A stretch of 44,864 bases of DNA from an uncultured Acidimicrobiales bacterium (GTDB lineage Bacteria; Actinomycetota; Acidimicrobiia; Acidimicrobiales; SHLQ01). The first letter of the stretch is position 1, and each line of letters begins with the position of its first letter. Made by a program: the position numbers and the translations under genes. The stretch covers positions 1 to 44,864 of the forward strand of contig CAKZVC010000053.1 of the NCBI GenBank assembly GCA_937922235.1, read 5' to 3'. Under the pieces are notes generated by a model. The model did no database searches. It was not told the DNA's origin and worked only from the letters and a program-made list of their open reading frames with translations. This document shows, one piece after another, positions 24,541 to 32,252 of the stretch.

Positions 24541-24558
24541 TGCGTAGTTTACTTTGCA
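24541..24558. promoter_or_regulatory. Candidate operator 2
   Basis: TGCGTAGTTTACTTTGCA repeats operator 1 with 15 of 18 bases equal, exactly 40 bases away (about four helical turns, same DNA face). The left half-site and the TTTAC spacer are conserved, while the right half-site is degenerate (TTTGCA). Confidence 0.65.
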
Positions 24559-24579
24559 ACATCCGTCACAGCTATCACC

Positions 24580-24626
24580 AAATTTGAACCATTAGGTACG
24601 CCAGGCGTACCTTCCGGTTCAAATTT
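24580..24626. terminator. Nested inverted repeat, possible bidirectional terminator
   Basis: AAATTTGAACC (24580-24590) pairs with GGTTCAAATTT (24616-24626). Inside, AGGTACGCC (24594-24602) pairs with GGCGTACCT (24604-24612). The 47-bp structure is 8 bases after the stop of the upstream WS/DGAT gene and before the operator region, as a terminator would be. The AAATTT ends give only a weak U-run. An operator or cruciform is the alternative. Confidence 0.5.
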
Positions 24627-24634
24627 GTGGCTTC

Positions 24635-26059
24635 TCAGGCGCAGAGGTCGTTGTAGGCGTTGGCTAGGTGGTTGCGGAGGGCTTCGGGATTGTCGACGGC
24701 TTTGGGGTCGATGTAGACGCCGAAGTGCAGGTTGCCGTTGTAGGACATGGCGGTCACGTTGAACGCCGTGCCTCCGAGTGGGCCGACCGGATACATGTGG
24801 GTGATCTGGCCGCCGGCAACGAAGATCGGAATCGGCGCTCCGCGAAGGTTCGAGGTAGCCCAGTCGTGCTTCTCGGCGCGAGCTCGGCCGGCCTTGGAGA
24901 TCATCGAGTCGGGCAGCATCGTGGCCAGGCCAGCGGCGAGCTCCATCACATCGCCCGACGAATCGTCGAGCTCATCACGCTTCTCGGCCATGGCTGCCTT
25001 GACCGCTTCGAACATGTCGACCGGTTCGAGTGGGCGTCCGGTGACGCTGAACGGAACCGGAGCGAACGAGTTGCCGCCCGCAGCCTCGTCCTTGCGGGTG
25101 CTGACGATGAAGCTGAGGTTGAAGGCTTCGACGGGTGAGTCTCGTTCTTCGTGGTACCGCGATGCGGCAATGGCGGTGCCCGCAACGAACACGTCGTTGA
25201 TGGACCCGCCGAGCTTCTTGCTCGCCGCTCGCAGATCGTCGAGGGGCACATCGAAGACTTCAAGGTGACGATGGCGCGAGCGTTGACGCCAGAGCGGCGA
25301 GCCGGTGTTTTCGGCGTAACCGCCATCGAACGACTTCGCGACTGATTTCAACATTCCGCCGACCGTCGACATCGTGTCTTTGATGCGTTGCTTGTCTGCG
25401 CCCCACAGCGACACTTCGGCTGCGGCGCGTCGGGCGATCTCGAGCTGCTGACGAAGGACGTAGTCGACCTCGGACAGCACCGTCTCGAGTGGTCCGTCGG
25501 GTTGACCCTCGGTCTTCGGGATCGGAGCGATCTCGGCGGCTGCAACAGGAGCGGGGTTGCGCTCGAAGTCGAGATACATCTCAGCCAGGCGCAGTGCGCC
25601 GATGCCGTCACTCACCGAGTGGTGAAGCTTCATGATGATGCCACCACGAATCGAACCCTTGGTCTTTCGAGCCGGACCTTCAACCGCTACGAACTGCCAG
25701 AGCGGACGGTGCACATCGAACGGATCTTGAAAGACCTGCGCGGTGAGATCGAGCAGCTCACGCACGCCACCCTTGCCGGGCAGCTTCACGTGGCGAACAT
25801 GCTCGCGGATGTCGAAGTCGTCGTCGATGACCCAGCGGGGCGGCGCAATGCCGCCACTGTCGTCGACCTTCTCACGCAACCGCAATAGCGAATGCGATGC
25901 ACGCGCCATGCTCTCCATGAAGCGGTCGAAGTCGGGTGCTTCATCGAGGACGAACACCGACCCCATGCCTGACGACAGCCACGGATCAGACTCGGCGGCC
26001 CACATCAAGGCTTCGGTCTCGGTCATTCGAGTGGCTTGGCGAATCTCGCGGTCGCTCAT
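24635..26059 (-). CDS. WS/DGAT-family acyltransferase with intact active site
   Basis: A 474-residue wax ester synthase/diacylglycerol acyltransferase. It joins acyl-CoA to diacylglycerol or a fatty alcohol to form triacylglycerol or wax ester at the membrane and lipid-body surface. The catalytic HHSVSDG (residues 146-152) is intact. FDVHRPLWQFVAVEG, NDVFVAGTAIAASRYHEER and a C-terminal NLRGAPIPIFVAGGQITHMY with FNVTAMSYNGNLHFGVYID are family blocks. The start ATG overlaps the stop of the HAD-PlsC gene (ATGA), so the two are translationally coupled. An equivalent pairing exists in M. tuberculosis (Rv2483c plsC, Rv2484c). Confidence 0.9.
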   Translation of the reverse strand: MSDREIRQATRMTETEALMWAAESDPWLSSGMGSVFVLDEAPDFDRFMESMARASHSLLRLREKVDDSGGIAPPRWVIDDDFDIREHVRHVKLPGKGGVRELLDLTAQVFQDPFDVHRPLWQFVAVEGPARKTKGSIRGGIIMKLHHSVSDGIGALRLAEMYLDFERNPAPVAAAEIAPIPKTEGQPDGPLETVLSEVDYVLRQQLEIARRAAAEVSLWGADKQRIKDTMSTVGGMLKSVAKSFDGGYAENTGSPLWRQRSRHRHLEVFDVPLDDLRAASKKLGGSINDVFVAGTAIAASRYHEERDSPVEAFNLSFIVSTRKDEAAGGNSFAPVPFSVTGRPLEPVDMFEAVKAAMAEKRDELDDSSGDVMELAAGLATMLPDSMISKAGRARAEKHDWATSNLRGAPIPIFVAGGQITHMYPVGPLGGTAFNVTAMSYNGNLHFGVYIDPKAVDNPEALRNHLANAYNDLCA

Positions 26060-27483
26060 TTCGACAAACCCTTCGTCGAAGCCGGGTGCCCGGGTGCAGC
26101 TTCGCCCACCTTGTAGCCAGCCGGGTACGTCTTGGCGAGCTCTTCGGGTGTTGGCGTGCGCTTGGTGTTGGCTTCGTCGGGAAGCAGTGCGGAGATGGCC
26201 GCCATGATCCGCTTGGTGTCGGCGGCGACGCTCCGATATTTAAGATCGACTGGCTCACCAACCCGGACCATCACATCGGGGCGGTTACGCATGTCGAGCG
26301 AAGGCGCCTTCTTGTTTCGTGGCCAGACCCGTTCAGTGCCCCACAACCCAACAGGAATGACGGGCACCTTGGTATCCTTGGCAAGCTGAGCTGCACCGGG
26401 GCGACCAACGAGCTCGGGTTCGAAGAACGCTTCGCCACGAGGGATCGTTCCCTGTGGCGCGATTGCCACCATCTCGCCAGCGGTGAGAGCTTCGATGGCC
26501 TTGCTGAGCGGCTCGGATGAACCGGTGCCGCGGTCGACGCGAATTCCGCCAGCCATACGGGCGATCGGCCCGAGCACCGGGTTCTCGAACATTTCGGCCT
26601 TGCCGAGGAATCGACACGGCCGACCCGAGCGACCAATCACGAGACTCATGGCGGTGACGTCGAAGTAGCTGCGATGGTTGAACGCCAGGATCGCTCCCCC
26701 GGTTTCGGGAAGGTTCTCGAGACCTGACAGCGACCAGTTGGCCATCGGGGCGAATTCGGCCCGCTGGAACGGACGCATCCAGTCCTGCATCTCGCGGCCG
26801 AGAAACTTGAGCACACCCGGAGGGGCGTCGAAGTTGCGGATCTCCCAACCCTGCAACGCGGCAACTGCGGCAAGGCGGGCATCGGGGTTCACGGCCACTG
26901 CGGTACCGACGACGTCGAGCATCGGGCAGTCGAAGTAACTGTCGGAGTAGCTATGACTTTCGGCGAGCGAAATGTTGTTCGCCTCGGCCCACGCAACGAT
27001 GGCGTCGCGCTTCTTTGGCCCCCAGACGAACTCGCCGTCGGTCTGGCCGATGAAGTTCTCGCCGTCGTGAGCCCACTCGGTGCCGATGACGTCGTCGAAC
27101 CCGAGGGCGTCGGCCAGCGGCTGCATCAGCACGACCGGGCTCGTGCTTGCGATCACCAGTTTCAGGCCTTCGGCGCGGAGGTCTTCGAGCAGCAGCTTGG
27201 CGTAGCCGGGGATGGCGTCGAGCAGGTCGGGCACAGCGGCCTTCGCGGCACGCTTGGTGGCCTCGACCGACCAGCCGTTTGCGGCCTTCACCGCCAGCTG
27301 AGCGATCTGCATGTTGATGCGGGTCTCGCCGAGCAGGTCGTAGATGCTGACCATGAGGTGAGCGCCGGGCACCTTCGTGGCGCCGGTCGTCAAGCCCTCG
27401 GCTTCGAGGTACTTGCTATAGATAGACCCCGACGCGTGCGGCAAAAGCGTGCGGTCGAGGTCGAAGAAAGCGGCTCCCGTCAT
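26056..27483 (-). CDS. plsC: Bifunctional HAD-IB phosphatase/1-acylglycerol-3-phosphate acyltransferase
   Basis: A 475-residue two-domain protein. The HAD-IB domain (1-230) has FFDLDRTLLPH (motif I), ASTSPVVL (motif II), KKRDAIVAW (Lys motif) and SDSYFDCPMLD (motif III). The acyltransferase domain (about 245-420) has FNHRSYFD (NHx4D, residues 268-275), GKAEMF, RVDRG, and PQGTIPRGE in place of the usual EGTRS. It makes phosphatidate, the precursor of phospholipid and triacylglycerol; the HAD part might dephosphorylate a lipid or serine-type phosphate. The same fusion is M. tuberculosis Rv2483c. The ATG at 27483 (MTGAAFFDLDRTL) is chosen; the 66-residue upstream frame is basic low-quality sequence. 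It is the first gene of the pair with WS/DGAT. Confidence 0.9.
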   Translation of the reverse strand: MTGAAFFDLDRTLLPHASGSIYSKYLEAEGLTTGATKVPGAHLMVSIYDLLGETRINMQIAQLAVKAANGWSVEATKRAAKAAVPDLLDAIPGYAKLLLEDLRAEGLKLVIASTSPVVLMQPLADALGFDDVIGTEWAHDGENFIGQTDGEFVWGPKKRDAIVAWAEANNISLAESHSYSDSYFDCPMLDVVGTAVAVNPDARLAAVAALQGWEIRNFDAPPGVLKFLGREMQDWMRPFQRAEFAPMANWSLSGLENLPETGGAILAFNHRSYFDVTAMSLVIGRSGRPCRFLGKAEMFENPVLGPIARMAGGIRVDRGTGSSEPLSKAIEALTAGEMVAIAPQGTIPRGEAFFEPELVGRPGAAQLAKDTKVPVIPVGLWGTERVWPRNKKAPSLDMRNRPDVMVRVGEPVDLKYRSVAADTKRIMAAISALLPDEANTKRTPTPEELAKTYPAGYKVGEAAPGHPASTKGLSK

Positions 27484-27556
27484 TGGTCCACTACAGCACA
27501 GCTCGACGAGATCACGAAAGTTGTATGGCGCACGAGACCCGTATCGGCGCCGTTCG

Positions 27557-28516
27557 CTACCGAATGAGGGTGCGCTTTGCCTTGCTTGCGGCCCGGCGCC
27601 ACAGCGGGCGAGCTGGTGAAGCGGCCCCAGGCGATTCGTCAGGCGCTGAGGTGACCTCGGGCTGTGGGCCACTGGTGCCAAAGAACGCCAGGCCGTTGCA
27701 GGTCAGGTCGTACTCGCCGTACTGCTCAACAAGATGCGGCGGCGGCACGGCCTTCTTCATGAACGTCGGCTCGTGATCGAGATGAGCGAACGGGCTGCGA
27801 GCGAATGTCTCTTTCACCATGGTGGCCGACATGCGGTTCTGCTCGGGAGAGTTGAAGACGTACTCGGCAATCACGCGGGCGTCGGCCTCGCCGATGTCCT
27901 TCGCCGTGGTCAGGTGCTCGAACAACTCGTCCTCGTTTGAGTCGAGCTGACACCAGTTCGGCAATAGGTCGGGCATGCCGCTGAAGCCGTAGTGAGTGCC
28001 CGAGGGCCCTTTGACCGCCATGTGATGGCCACGGGGGCTATGAAACAGCGGGCCGCCATCGAGGTACAGAACGCCGCCCGTCTCCAGCACCCGATCGCAC
28101 TCGAGGAGGAAATCATCCATGTCGCTGATGTGCTCGAGCACAGCTCGGCCGTACACCATCGAGAAGCTGTCGTCAGGAAAGTCGAGCGCCCCGATGTCGT
28201 TCTGCTTCACCGTGATGGGATAGTCACCAACCCGGCTCTCCATGCCCTTGACTACAAGGTTCGAGGCAACGACTTCGAGCCCACTGAGGCCGCACAGCAC
28301 CTTTGCGCTGGCGAGCTGGCCGTCCGATCCGATCTCGAGAATCGGCTTCGTCGAGTTCGAGCTCGTTGGGATCTCGACCCGTGACAGCAGCCGTTGGAAG
28401 GTGCCGCGCAGCACGGGAATCCGCTTCTCGTTCCACTTGGTCGTTCCCATGAGCGCGCGTTCGAGCTCGCTCTCCACGATCTGGAGCTGAGCGTCGGTCG
28501 CCGATGGGTTGGTCAC
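27557..28516 (-). CDS. Class I SAM-dependent methyltransferase, unknown substrate
   Basis: A 319-residue protein. The SAM-binding region includes PILEIGSDGQLASAKVL, NDIGALDFPDDSFSMVYGRA, and VLEHISDMDDFLLECDRVLE with GGVLYLDGGPLFHSP. This is the Methyltransf_11 layout, with the motif-I loop EIGSDG in place of the usual ExGxG. A long C-terminal part with AEYVFNSPEQNRMSATMVKE is less typical. The C-terminus is basic (RPLWRRAASKAKRTLIR). The likely start is GTG 28516 (MTNPSATDAQLQIVESE), since an upstream reading to 28672 would cross the tRNA gene. It could act in cell-surface sugar or lipid methylation, but this is not shown. Confidence 0.75.
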   Translation of the reverse strand: MTNPSATDAQLQIVESELERALMGTTKWNEKRIPVLRGTFQRLLSRVEIPTSSNSTKPILEIGSDGQLASAKVLCGLSGLEVVASNLVVKGMESRVGDYPITVKQNDIGALDFPDDSFSMVYGRAVLEHISDMDDFLLECDRVLETGGVLYLDGGPLFHSPRGHHMAVKGPSGTHYGFSGMPDLLPNWCQLDSNEDELFEHLTTAKDIGEADARVIAEYVFNSPEQNRMSATMVKETFARSPFAHLDHEPTFMKKAVPPPHLVEQYGEYDLTCNGLAFFGTSGPQPEVTSAPDESPGAASPARPLWRRAASKAKRTLIR

Positions 28517-28570
28517 GCCAGAAACACTAGAGCCCAACACCAGGTTTGGTTGAGTACCCTGGTCTGCCGG

Positions 28571-28642
28571 GCCCCCGTAGCTCAGGGGATAGAGCATCGG
28601 TTTCCTAAACCGTGTGCACAGGTTCGAATCCTGTCGGGGGCG
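28571..28642 (+). tRNA. tRNA-Arg (anticodon CCT)
   Basis: A 72-nt cloverleaf. The acceptor GCCCCCG pairs with CGGGGGC (28635-28641), with discriminator G. The D arm is GCTC-AGGGGATA-GAGC. The anticodon arm is TCGGT-TTCCTAA-ACCGT, giving anticodon CCT, with one mismatch at the outer anticodon pair. The variable loop is GTGC and the T arm ACAGG-TTCGAAT-CCTGT. No CCA is encoded. TACCCT at 28555-28560 could be the -10 hexamer. It reads AGG codons. Confidence 0.95.
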
Positions 28643-28647
28643 CTTGT

Positions 28648-28752
28648 ATGGCTGACTTCGGTGAACTCGCACTGGCGGTCGCTGGTGTTGTCGGCCTTGT
28701 CGTGTTCGCTGCTTGGGCCTTCGCCCGGCAGCGGCGCCGGTGGGAGAAATGA
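28648..28752 (+). CDS. 34-residue single-helix membrane peptide
   Basis: Six bases after the tRNA, ATG 28648 opens a 34-codon frame, MADFGELALAVAGVVGLVVF and onward to a basic end AFARQRRRWEK. One transmembrane helix (about residues 5-26) is followed by an Arg-rich cytoplasmic tail. Its TGA overlaps the ATG of the MFS gene (ATGA at 28749-28752), the pattern of a translationally coupled pair. No separate ribosome binding site is evident, the tRNA 3' end being right upstream. It might be a small accessory subunit or a leader peptide for the transporter; function unknown. Confidence 0.55.
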   Translation: MADFGELALAVAGVVGLVVFAAWAFARQRRRWEK

Positions 28753-29909
28753 CGCGCCGAGCTCCACAGATCCTCGGCCTCGGCGTCTTTCTCGTTGCCT
28801 ACGGAACGAACGTGTCGACGCCGCTGCTGGTGTCGTACCGAGAACGGCTCGGGCTCGGCGACTCGGCGACCATGGCCATCTTCACCGTCTACGTCATCGG
28901 CATCCTCGGAGTCTTGCCGTTCGCTGGCCAACTGTCCGACCGGTTCGGTCGTCGCACGATCGCGATTCCATTCGTCGTCGCCTCCGCCCTCGGTTCGCTG
29001 ATCATGATCCTTGGCCGTGACAGCTTTGGCTTCCTCCTCGTCGGCCGGTTTTTCCTCGGCGCAGCCAGCGGAGCCGTCCTGTCGATCGGCGCGGCGTGGA
29101 TGCAAGAGCTGCTCGGCCCCGGACGTGAGCAACGCGCCGCGGTTGTCTCGACCATCTTGTCGTTCTTGGGCTTTGGCCTGGGTCCGCCCGTCTCTGCGCT
29201 CTTCGAGCAAGTCGATGCCTCCCCGCTCGTCGGCCCGTTTCTGCTTCACGCTGTCGCCACGGCCGCCATCGTTCCGCTCATGTGGATGCTTCCGGAGACC
29301 GCAAGCAAGACACCGAAGCCGATTCGACTCCAGCTCGGCGTTCCGAAAGAGGGACAACGCTTCTTTCGCCGGGTGATCGCTCCCGCATCGATTTGGGTGT
29401 TCGGCTTCCCCTCGACGTCGTTCGCCTTGTTTCCTGTGATCATCAGCGACGCCATCGACGGCTCCCCTATCGTCGTCGCGGCGGTGTCCGGGCTGATCAC
29501 CGCGTGGGCAGCCCTCATTGCTCGTCCGATCCTTCCTCGCATCGGCCCTGGCCGAACGCTGCATCTCGGCATGGCCGCCGGAACGCTCGGCTACGCACTC
29601 GGTGCCATCTCGTTTGCCACCGACATTTGGCAGCTCGTCATGCCCGCGGCGTTTCTCCTGGGCGGAGCGTCAGGGCTGCTCACTGGCGGGGCGCTCGCGT
29701 ATCTCGGTGAGATCGCCGATGACGAGTCACGAGGGGCGATCAACTCGACCTTCTATCTCCTCGCCTATCCAGGGATGACCATGCCAATCATCCTCACCAC
29801 CGTCGCCCGAGCGACCGGAATGAGCACGGCGCTCGTCATCCTCACGGTGCTCGCGGCAGCAGCCACAACCGTTCTGATCTCCCGAAGGGCCGAGACTCCG
29901 TTTTTGTGA
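28749..29909 (+). CDS. Major facilitator superfamily transporter
   Basis: A 386-residue polytopic membrane protein with about 12 hydrophobic helices, for example GILGVLPFAGQLSDRFGRRT, with motif A (G-x-L-S-D-R-F-G-R-R) in the loop after helix 2, LVGRFFLGAASGAVLSIGA (helix 4) and GFGLGPPVSALFEQV (motif C-like, helix 5). Motif C points to an antiporter, so a drug or metabolite exporter is likely. ATG 28749 (MTRRAPQILGLG) overlaps the small membrane peptide stop; an upstream GTG-type extension would run through that gene. Substrate unknown. Confidence 0.85.
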   Translation: MTRRAPQILGLGVFLVAYGTNVSTPLLVSYRERLGLGDSATMAIFTVYVIGILGVLPFAGQLSDRFGRRTIAIPFVVASALGSLIMILGRDSFGFLLVGRFFLGAASGAVLSIGAAWMQELLGPGREQRAAVVSTILSFLGFGLGPPVSALFEQVDASPLVGPFLLHAVATAAIVPLMWMLPETASKTPKPIRLQLGVPKEGQRFFRRVIAPASIWVFGFPSTSFALFPVIISDAIDGSPIVVAAVSGLITAWAALIARPILPRIGPGRTLHLGMAAGTLGYALGAISFATDIWQLVMPAAFLLGGASGLLTGGALAYLGEIADDESRGAINSTFYLLAYPGMTMPIILTTVARATGMSTALVILTVLAAAATTVLISRRAETPFL

Positions 29910-30003
29910 AGGATTTGATACCCCACAGGTACCTTTTTCTGCACAAATCTTTCGGGGGTGGTCCCTACAGTCAGTTTTTGCTGCCGTCGTTAGCGTGGGC
30001 CAC

Positions 30004-31182
30004 ATGCGTGCCCGAGCTGTCTTCCTTCGCCTGCTCGGTGCCCTGTCGATCATCTTCGGGGTCTTCTTCGCCTCGTTCTTCATCGCCGTCACGATGCGCC
30101 ATTCGGCTGCAGGTAACAGCCAACAGGACCTGCCCGATGCCCTCGCACAGACAACGGACGCCCAGACAACAGAATCGGGCGAATCGAACCTAACGCTCCC
30201 CCTGGTCGAAGTGCTCGACATCGTCTCGACCAATGCGTCTGGGGTTCCAACGACAACACCTCAAGTCACCGACCCGGAATCGCCGCCCGAAACCGAAGCG
30301 CCGCCACGACCACGCCCGATACTCCCTGAGCTCGACCCGGCATTCGCCACCATCGCCGGCGAGCTGGGCGAGACGTTGACCATTCCGGTGCGCTTGCCAG
30401 CAGTTCTTGACGATGCGACGGAACCATGGACCTCGACGATCGGGTTGCTCGACGACGACGGCTACACGATTCACCTTGACCTGGCCGATGACCGTGTCTC
30501 GACGTTCACCGCCCGACGGAGCCAACAGCGCGTACCGCAGCTTCCAGCTGGCACCCCCGTGCCCCTGCCCAACGGTCTCAGCGGAGTGCTGTCCGATTCG
30601 TCGTGTGGGGCTGGGTGCAACAATCCGTTCATCACCTGGGTCGAAGACGGTGTGCGCTATTCGGTCGGCAGCCGGGTCGCGTCGGGCGCTGCAGTCCTCG
30701 ACCTGGCATGGCGCTCGATCGATGCTGCCCTTCCCACGCCATCGGGCCCCGAGGTGTGCGGCCTGGGTGCCCCGAAACATGACGGCCAAGTCGCTCGCAC
30801 GATCACCACCGAAGTCGACGGTGACCGATCGATGCACTGGGTTGCGGTGTGCTCAGCGCTCGGACTAGACGTCGAGATCATCGACGCACCGGGCGACCTT
30901 CGCTGGCAGGACGTCGACGCTGACGGAACCCACGACGCGGTTGTTCGCTACGAAGATGGAAGTGCGACGATCTTCGCGATCGACACGAACCGCCCTCGCA
31001 GCTTCATCGACGCGAGAACCGGCGGCCGGCTTCGTGTTGTCAACCTACGCTGTGCCTTCGCACCCGGCGGGCGCATCGCCATCGATGCCGCATCGAACGA
31101 GCGTCTTGACTTCGTCACCGCATCAACAGTGCGTCGAATAGCCGACGATGCTCTCAGCGAGACGTCGCACGTCGATTGCTGA
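30004..31182 (+). CDS. Membrane-anchored extracytoplasmic protein, unknown
   Basis: A 392-residue protein. MRARAVFLRLLGALSIIFGV and FFASFFIAV give one N-terminal helix (about 8-30), a signal anchor. A Thr/Pro-rich linker (about 35-105) precedes a C-terminal part with two beta-rich regions and cysteine pairs (SSCGAGCNNP, PEVCGLG, AVCSALG, NLRCAF). WQDVDADGTHDAVVRYEDGS resembles an FG-GAP/EF-hand-like calcium loop (D-x-D-x-D-x-x-x-D). I do not recognise the family. A GTG three codons upstream (29995) is an alternative start. The end overlaps the converging patatin gene by 29 bases. Confidence 0.6.
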   Translation: MRARAVFLRLLGALSIIFGVFFASFFIAVTMRHSAAGNSQQDLPDALAQTTDAQTTESGESNLTLPLVEVLDIVSTNASGVPTTTPQVTDPESPPETEAPPRPRPILPELDPAFATIAGELGETLTIPVRLPAVLDDATEPWTSTIGLLDDDGYTIHLDLADDRVSTFTARRSQQRVPQLPAGTPVPLPNGLSGVLSDSSCGAGCNNPFITWVEDGVRYSVGSRVASGAAVLDLAWRSIDAALPTPSGPEVCGLGAPKHDGQVARTITTEVDGDRSMHWVAVCSALGLDVEIIDAPGDLRWQDVDADGTHDAVVRYEDGSATIFAIDTNRPRSFIDARTGGRLRVVNLRCAFAPGGRIAIDAASNERLDFVTASTVRRIADDALSETSHVDC

Positions 31183-32209
31183 CGATTGGCGATAGCGCCG
31201 TCGTGCGGACTCGACCAACGGGCGCTCGCGGATGGGTCACGACAACACGTTGTTCAACAGCGAAGCCCTCGAGATCGAGGTAGTCGATCATCGCCTGCGC
31301 TCCCGCGGTTAGCGCGTCCATCAACACGTGCGTGTCCACCTCGAGCCGGTCGGGCAGGTCGGTTTCTGGAGGCGGGATCACCGCATCGATTTCGACCGGA
31401 CGGCCACGGGTCCCAACGGGCGTGGCCTTCCCTTCGAGCACGGCGCGCAACGACTCGGTCGTGTTCCAAAACCGCATGGCCGAAAGGTTGACCACATCAG
31501 CCACATGCTCGCCATGCATACGCCGAACCATCCGAGGAACCGTCACCCGCTCGAATCGATTCAGCGGCTCTGGTTCAGCGTCCTTATTGAAACCTCGGCT
31601 ACGGATTACCAGCACGTGGGTGGCATCAAAGGAAAGCGCCGACACCCACGGAACAGCCTCGGTCATGCCACCGTCGATGTACTCGTTGTCGTCGACAAAT
31701 CGAGACGGGCCGGCGATCACCGGAAGACATGCGGTTGCCGCGAGTACACGTCGAGCATGAGCTTCGTCCGTGCCGACTTCAAAAAGGTGCTTCGGATTCT
31801 CGGGGTCGGCTGGCGTCACGGTTGCGTGCAAAGGGATGTCGCTCTCAACGAGTGCGTTCCAGCTGAATCCGTGGCGATCGAGTGCCTCGTCGATCAGATA
31901 GTCGAGGTCCATGATCGAACCCTCTCGCAGCAACCGGCGTCGGTTCACGAAGCGCTCGCTGTTCAAGACCGTGTAGTAGAGCACCGACCCGGACGTGCCC
32001 TGACCGGTTACAAAGAACGCTCCGGCGATCGCACCAGCCGAGGTCCCCACGACGACGTCGAAACTGTTGCGAAGACCGAGCTGCTCGAGGGCGAGGAGCA
32101 TCCCCGACGACACCGCTCCTCGCATACCTCCACCCTCGACCGCAAGGACGACGCGATGGTCGTCGGTGCGGTTGCCCGGTGTCGAGCCCGAGTCGAGCCG
32201 ATGAAGCAT
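31154..32209 (-). CDS. Patatin-like phospholipase (second copy)
   Basis: A 351-residue patatin. AVEGGGMRGAVSSGML is the glycine oxyanion loop, VVVGTSAGAIAGAF carries the nucleophilic serine, and YIDGGMTEAVPW the catalytic Asp. It resembles the bacterial YjjU/RssA-type patatins rather than the paralogue at 22612. There is no signal peptide, so it is cytosolic. The ATG at 32209 (MLHRLDSGSTPG) is preferred to an upstream frame that would overlap the end of the DedA gene. It is 43 bases after the DedA stop and may be its operon partner. Confidence 0.85.
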   Translation of the reverse strand: MLHRLDSGSTPGNRTDDHRVVLAVEGGGMRGAVSSGMLLALEQLGLRNSFDVVVGTSAGAIAGAFFVTGQGTSGSVLYYTVLNSERFVNRRRLLREGSIMDLDYLIDEALDRHGFSWNALVESDIPLHATVTPADPENPKHLFEVGTDEAHARRVLAATACLPVIAGPSRFVDDNEYIDGGMTEAVPWVSALSFDATHVLVIRSRGFNKDAEPEPLNRFERVTVPRMVRRMHGEHVADVVNLSAMRFWNTTESLRAVLEGKATPVGTRGRPVEIDAVIPPPETDLPDRLEVDTHVLMDALTAGAQAMIDYLDLEGFAVEQRVVVTHPRAPVGRVRTTALSPIVSNRRATSR

Positions 32210-32252
32210 GACATCTCGTGTCGATGGCAGCCCGCTGGATAGCACGGACAAG

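Noticed and set aside
28582..28767. Minus-strand frame crossing the tRNA
   Set aside because: It is antisense to tRNA-Arg and to the small membrane peptide. A motif such as DRIRTCAHGLGNR is a well-known translation artefact of tRNA sequence.
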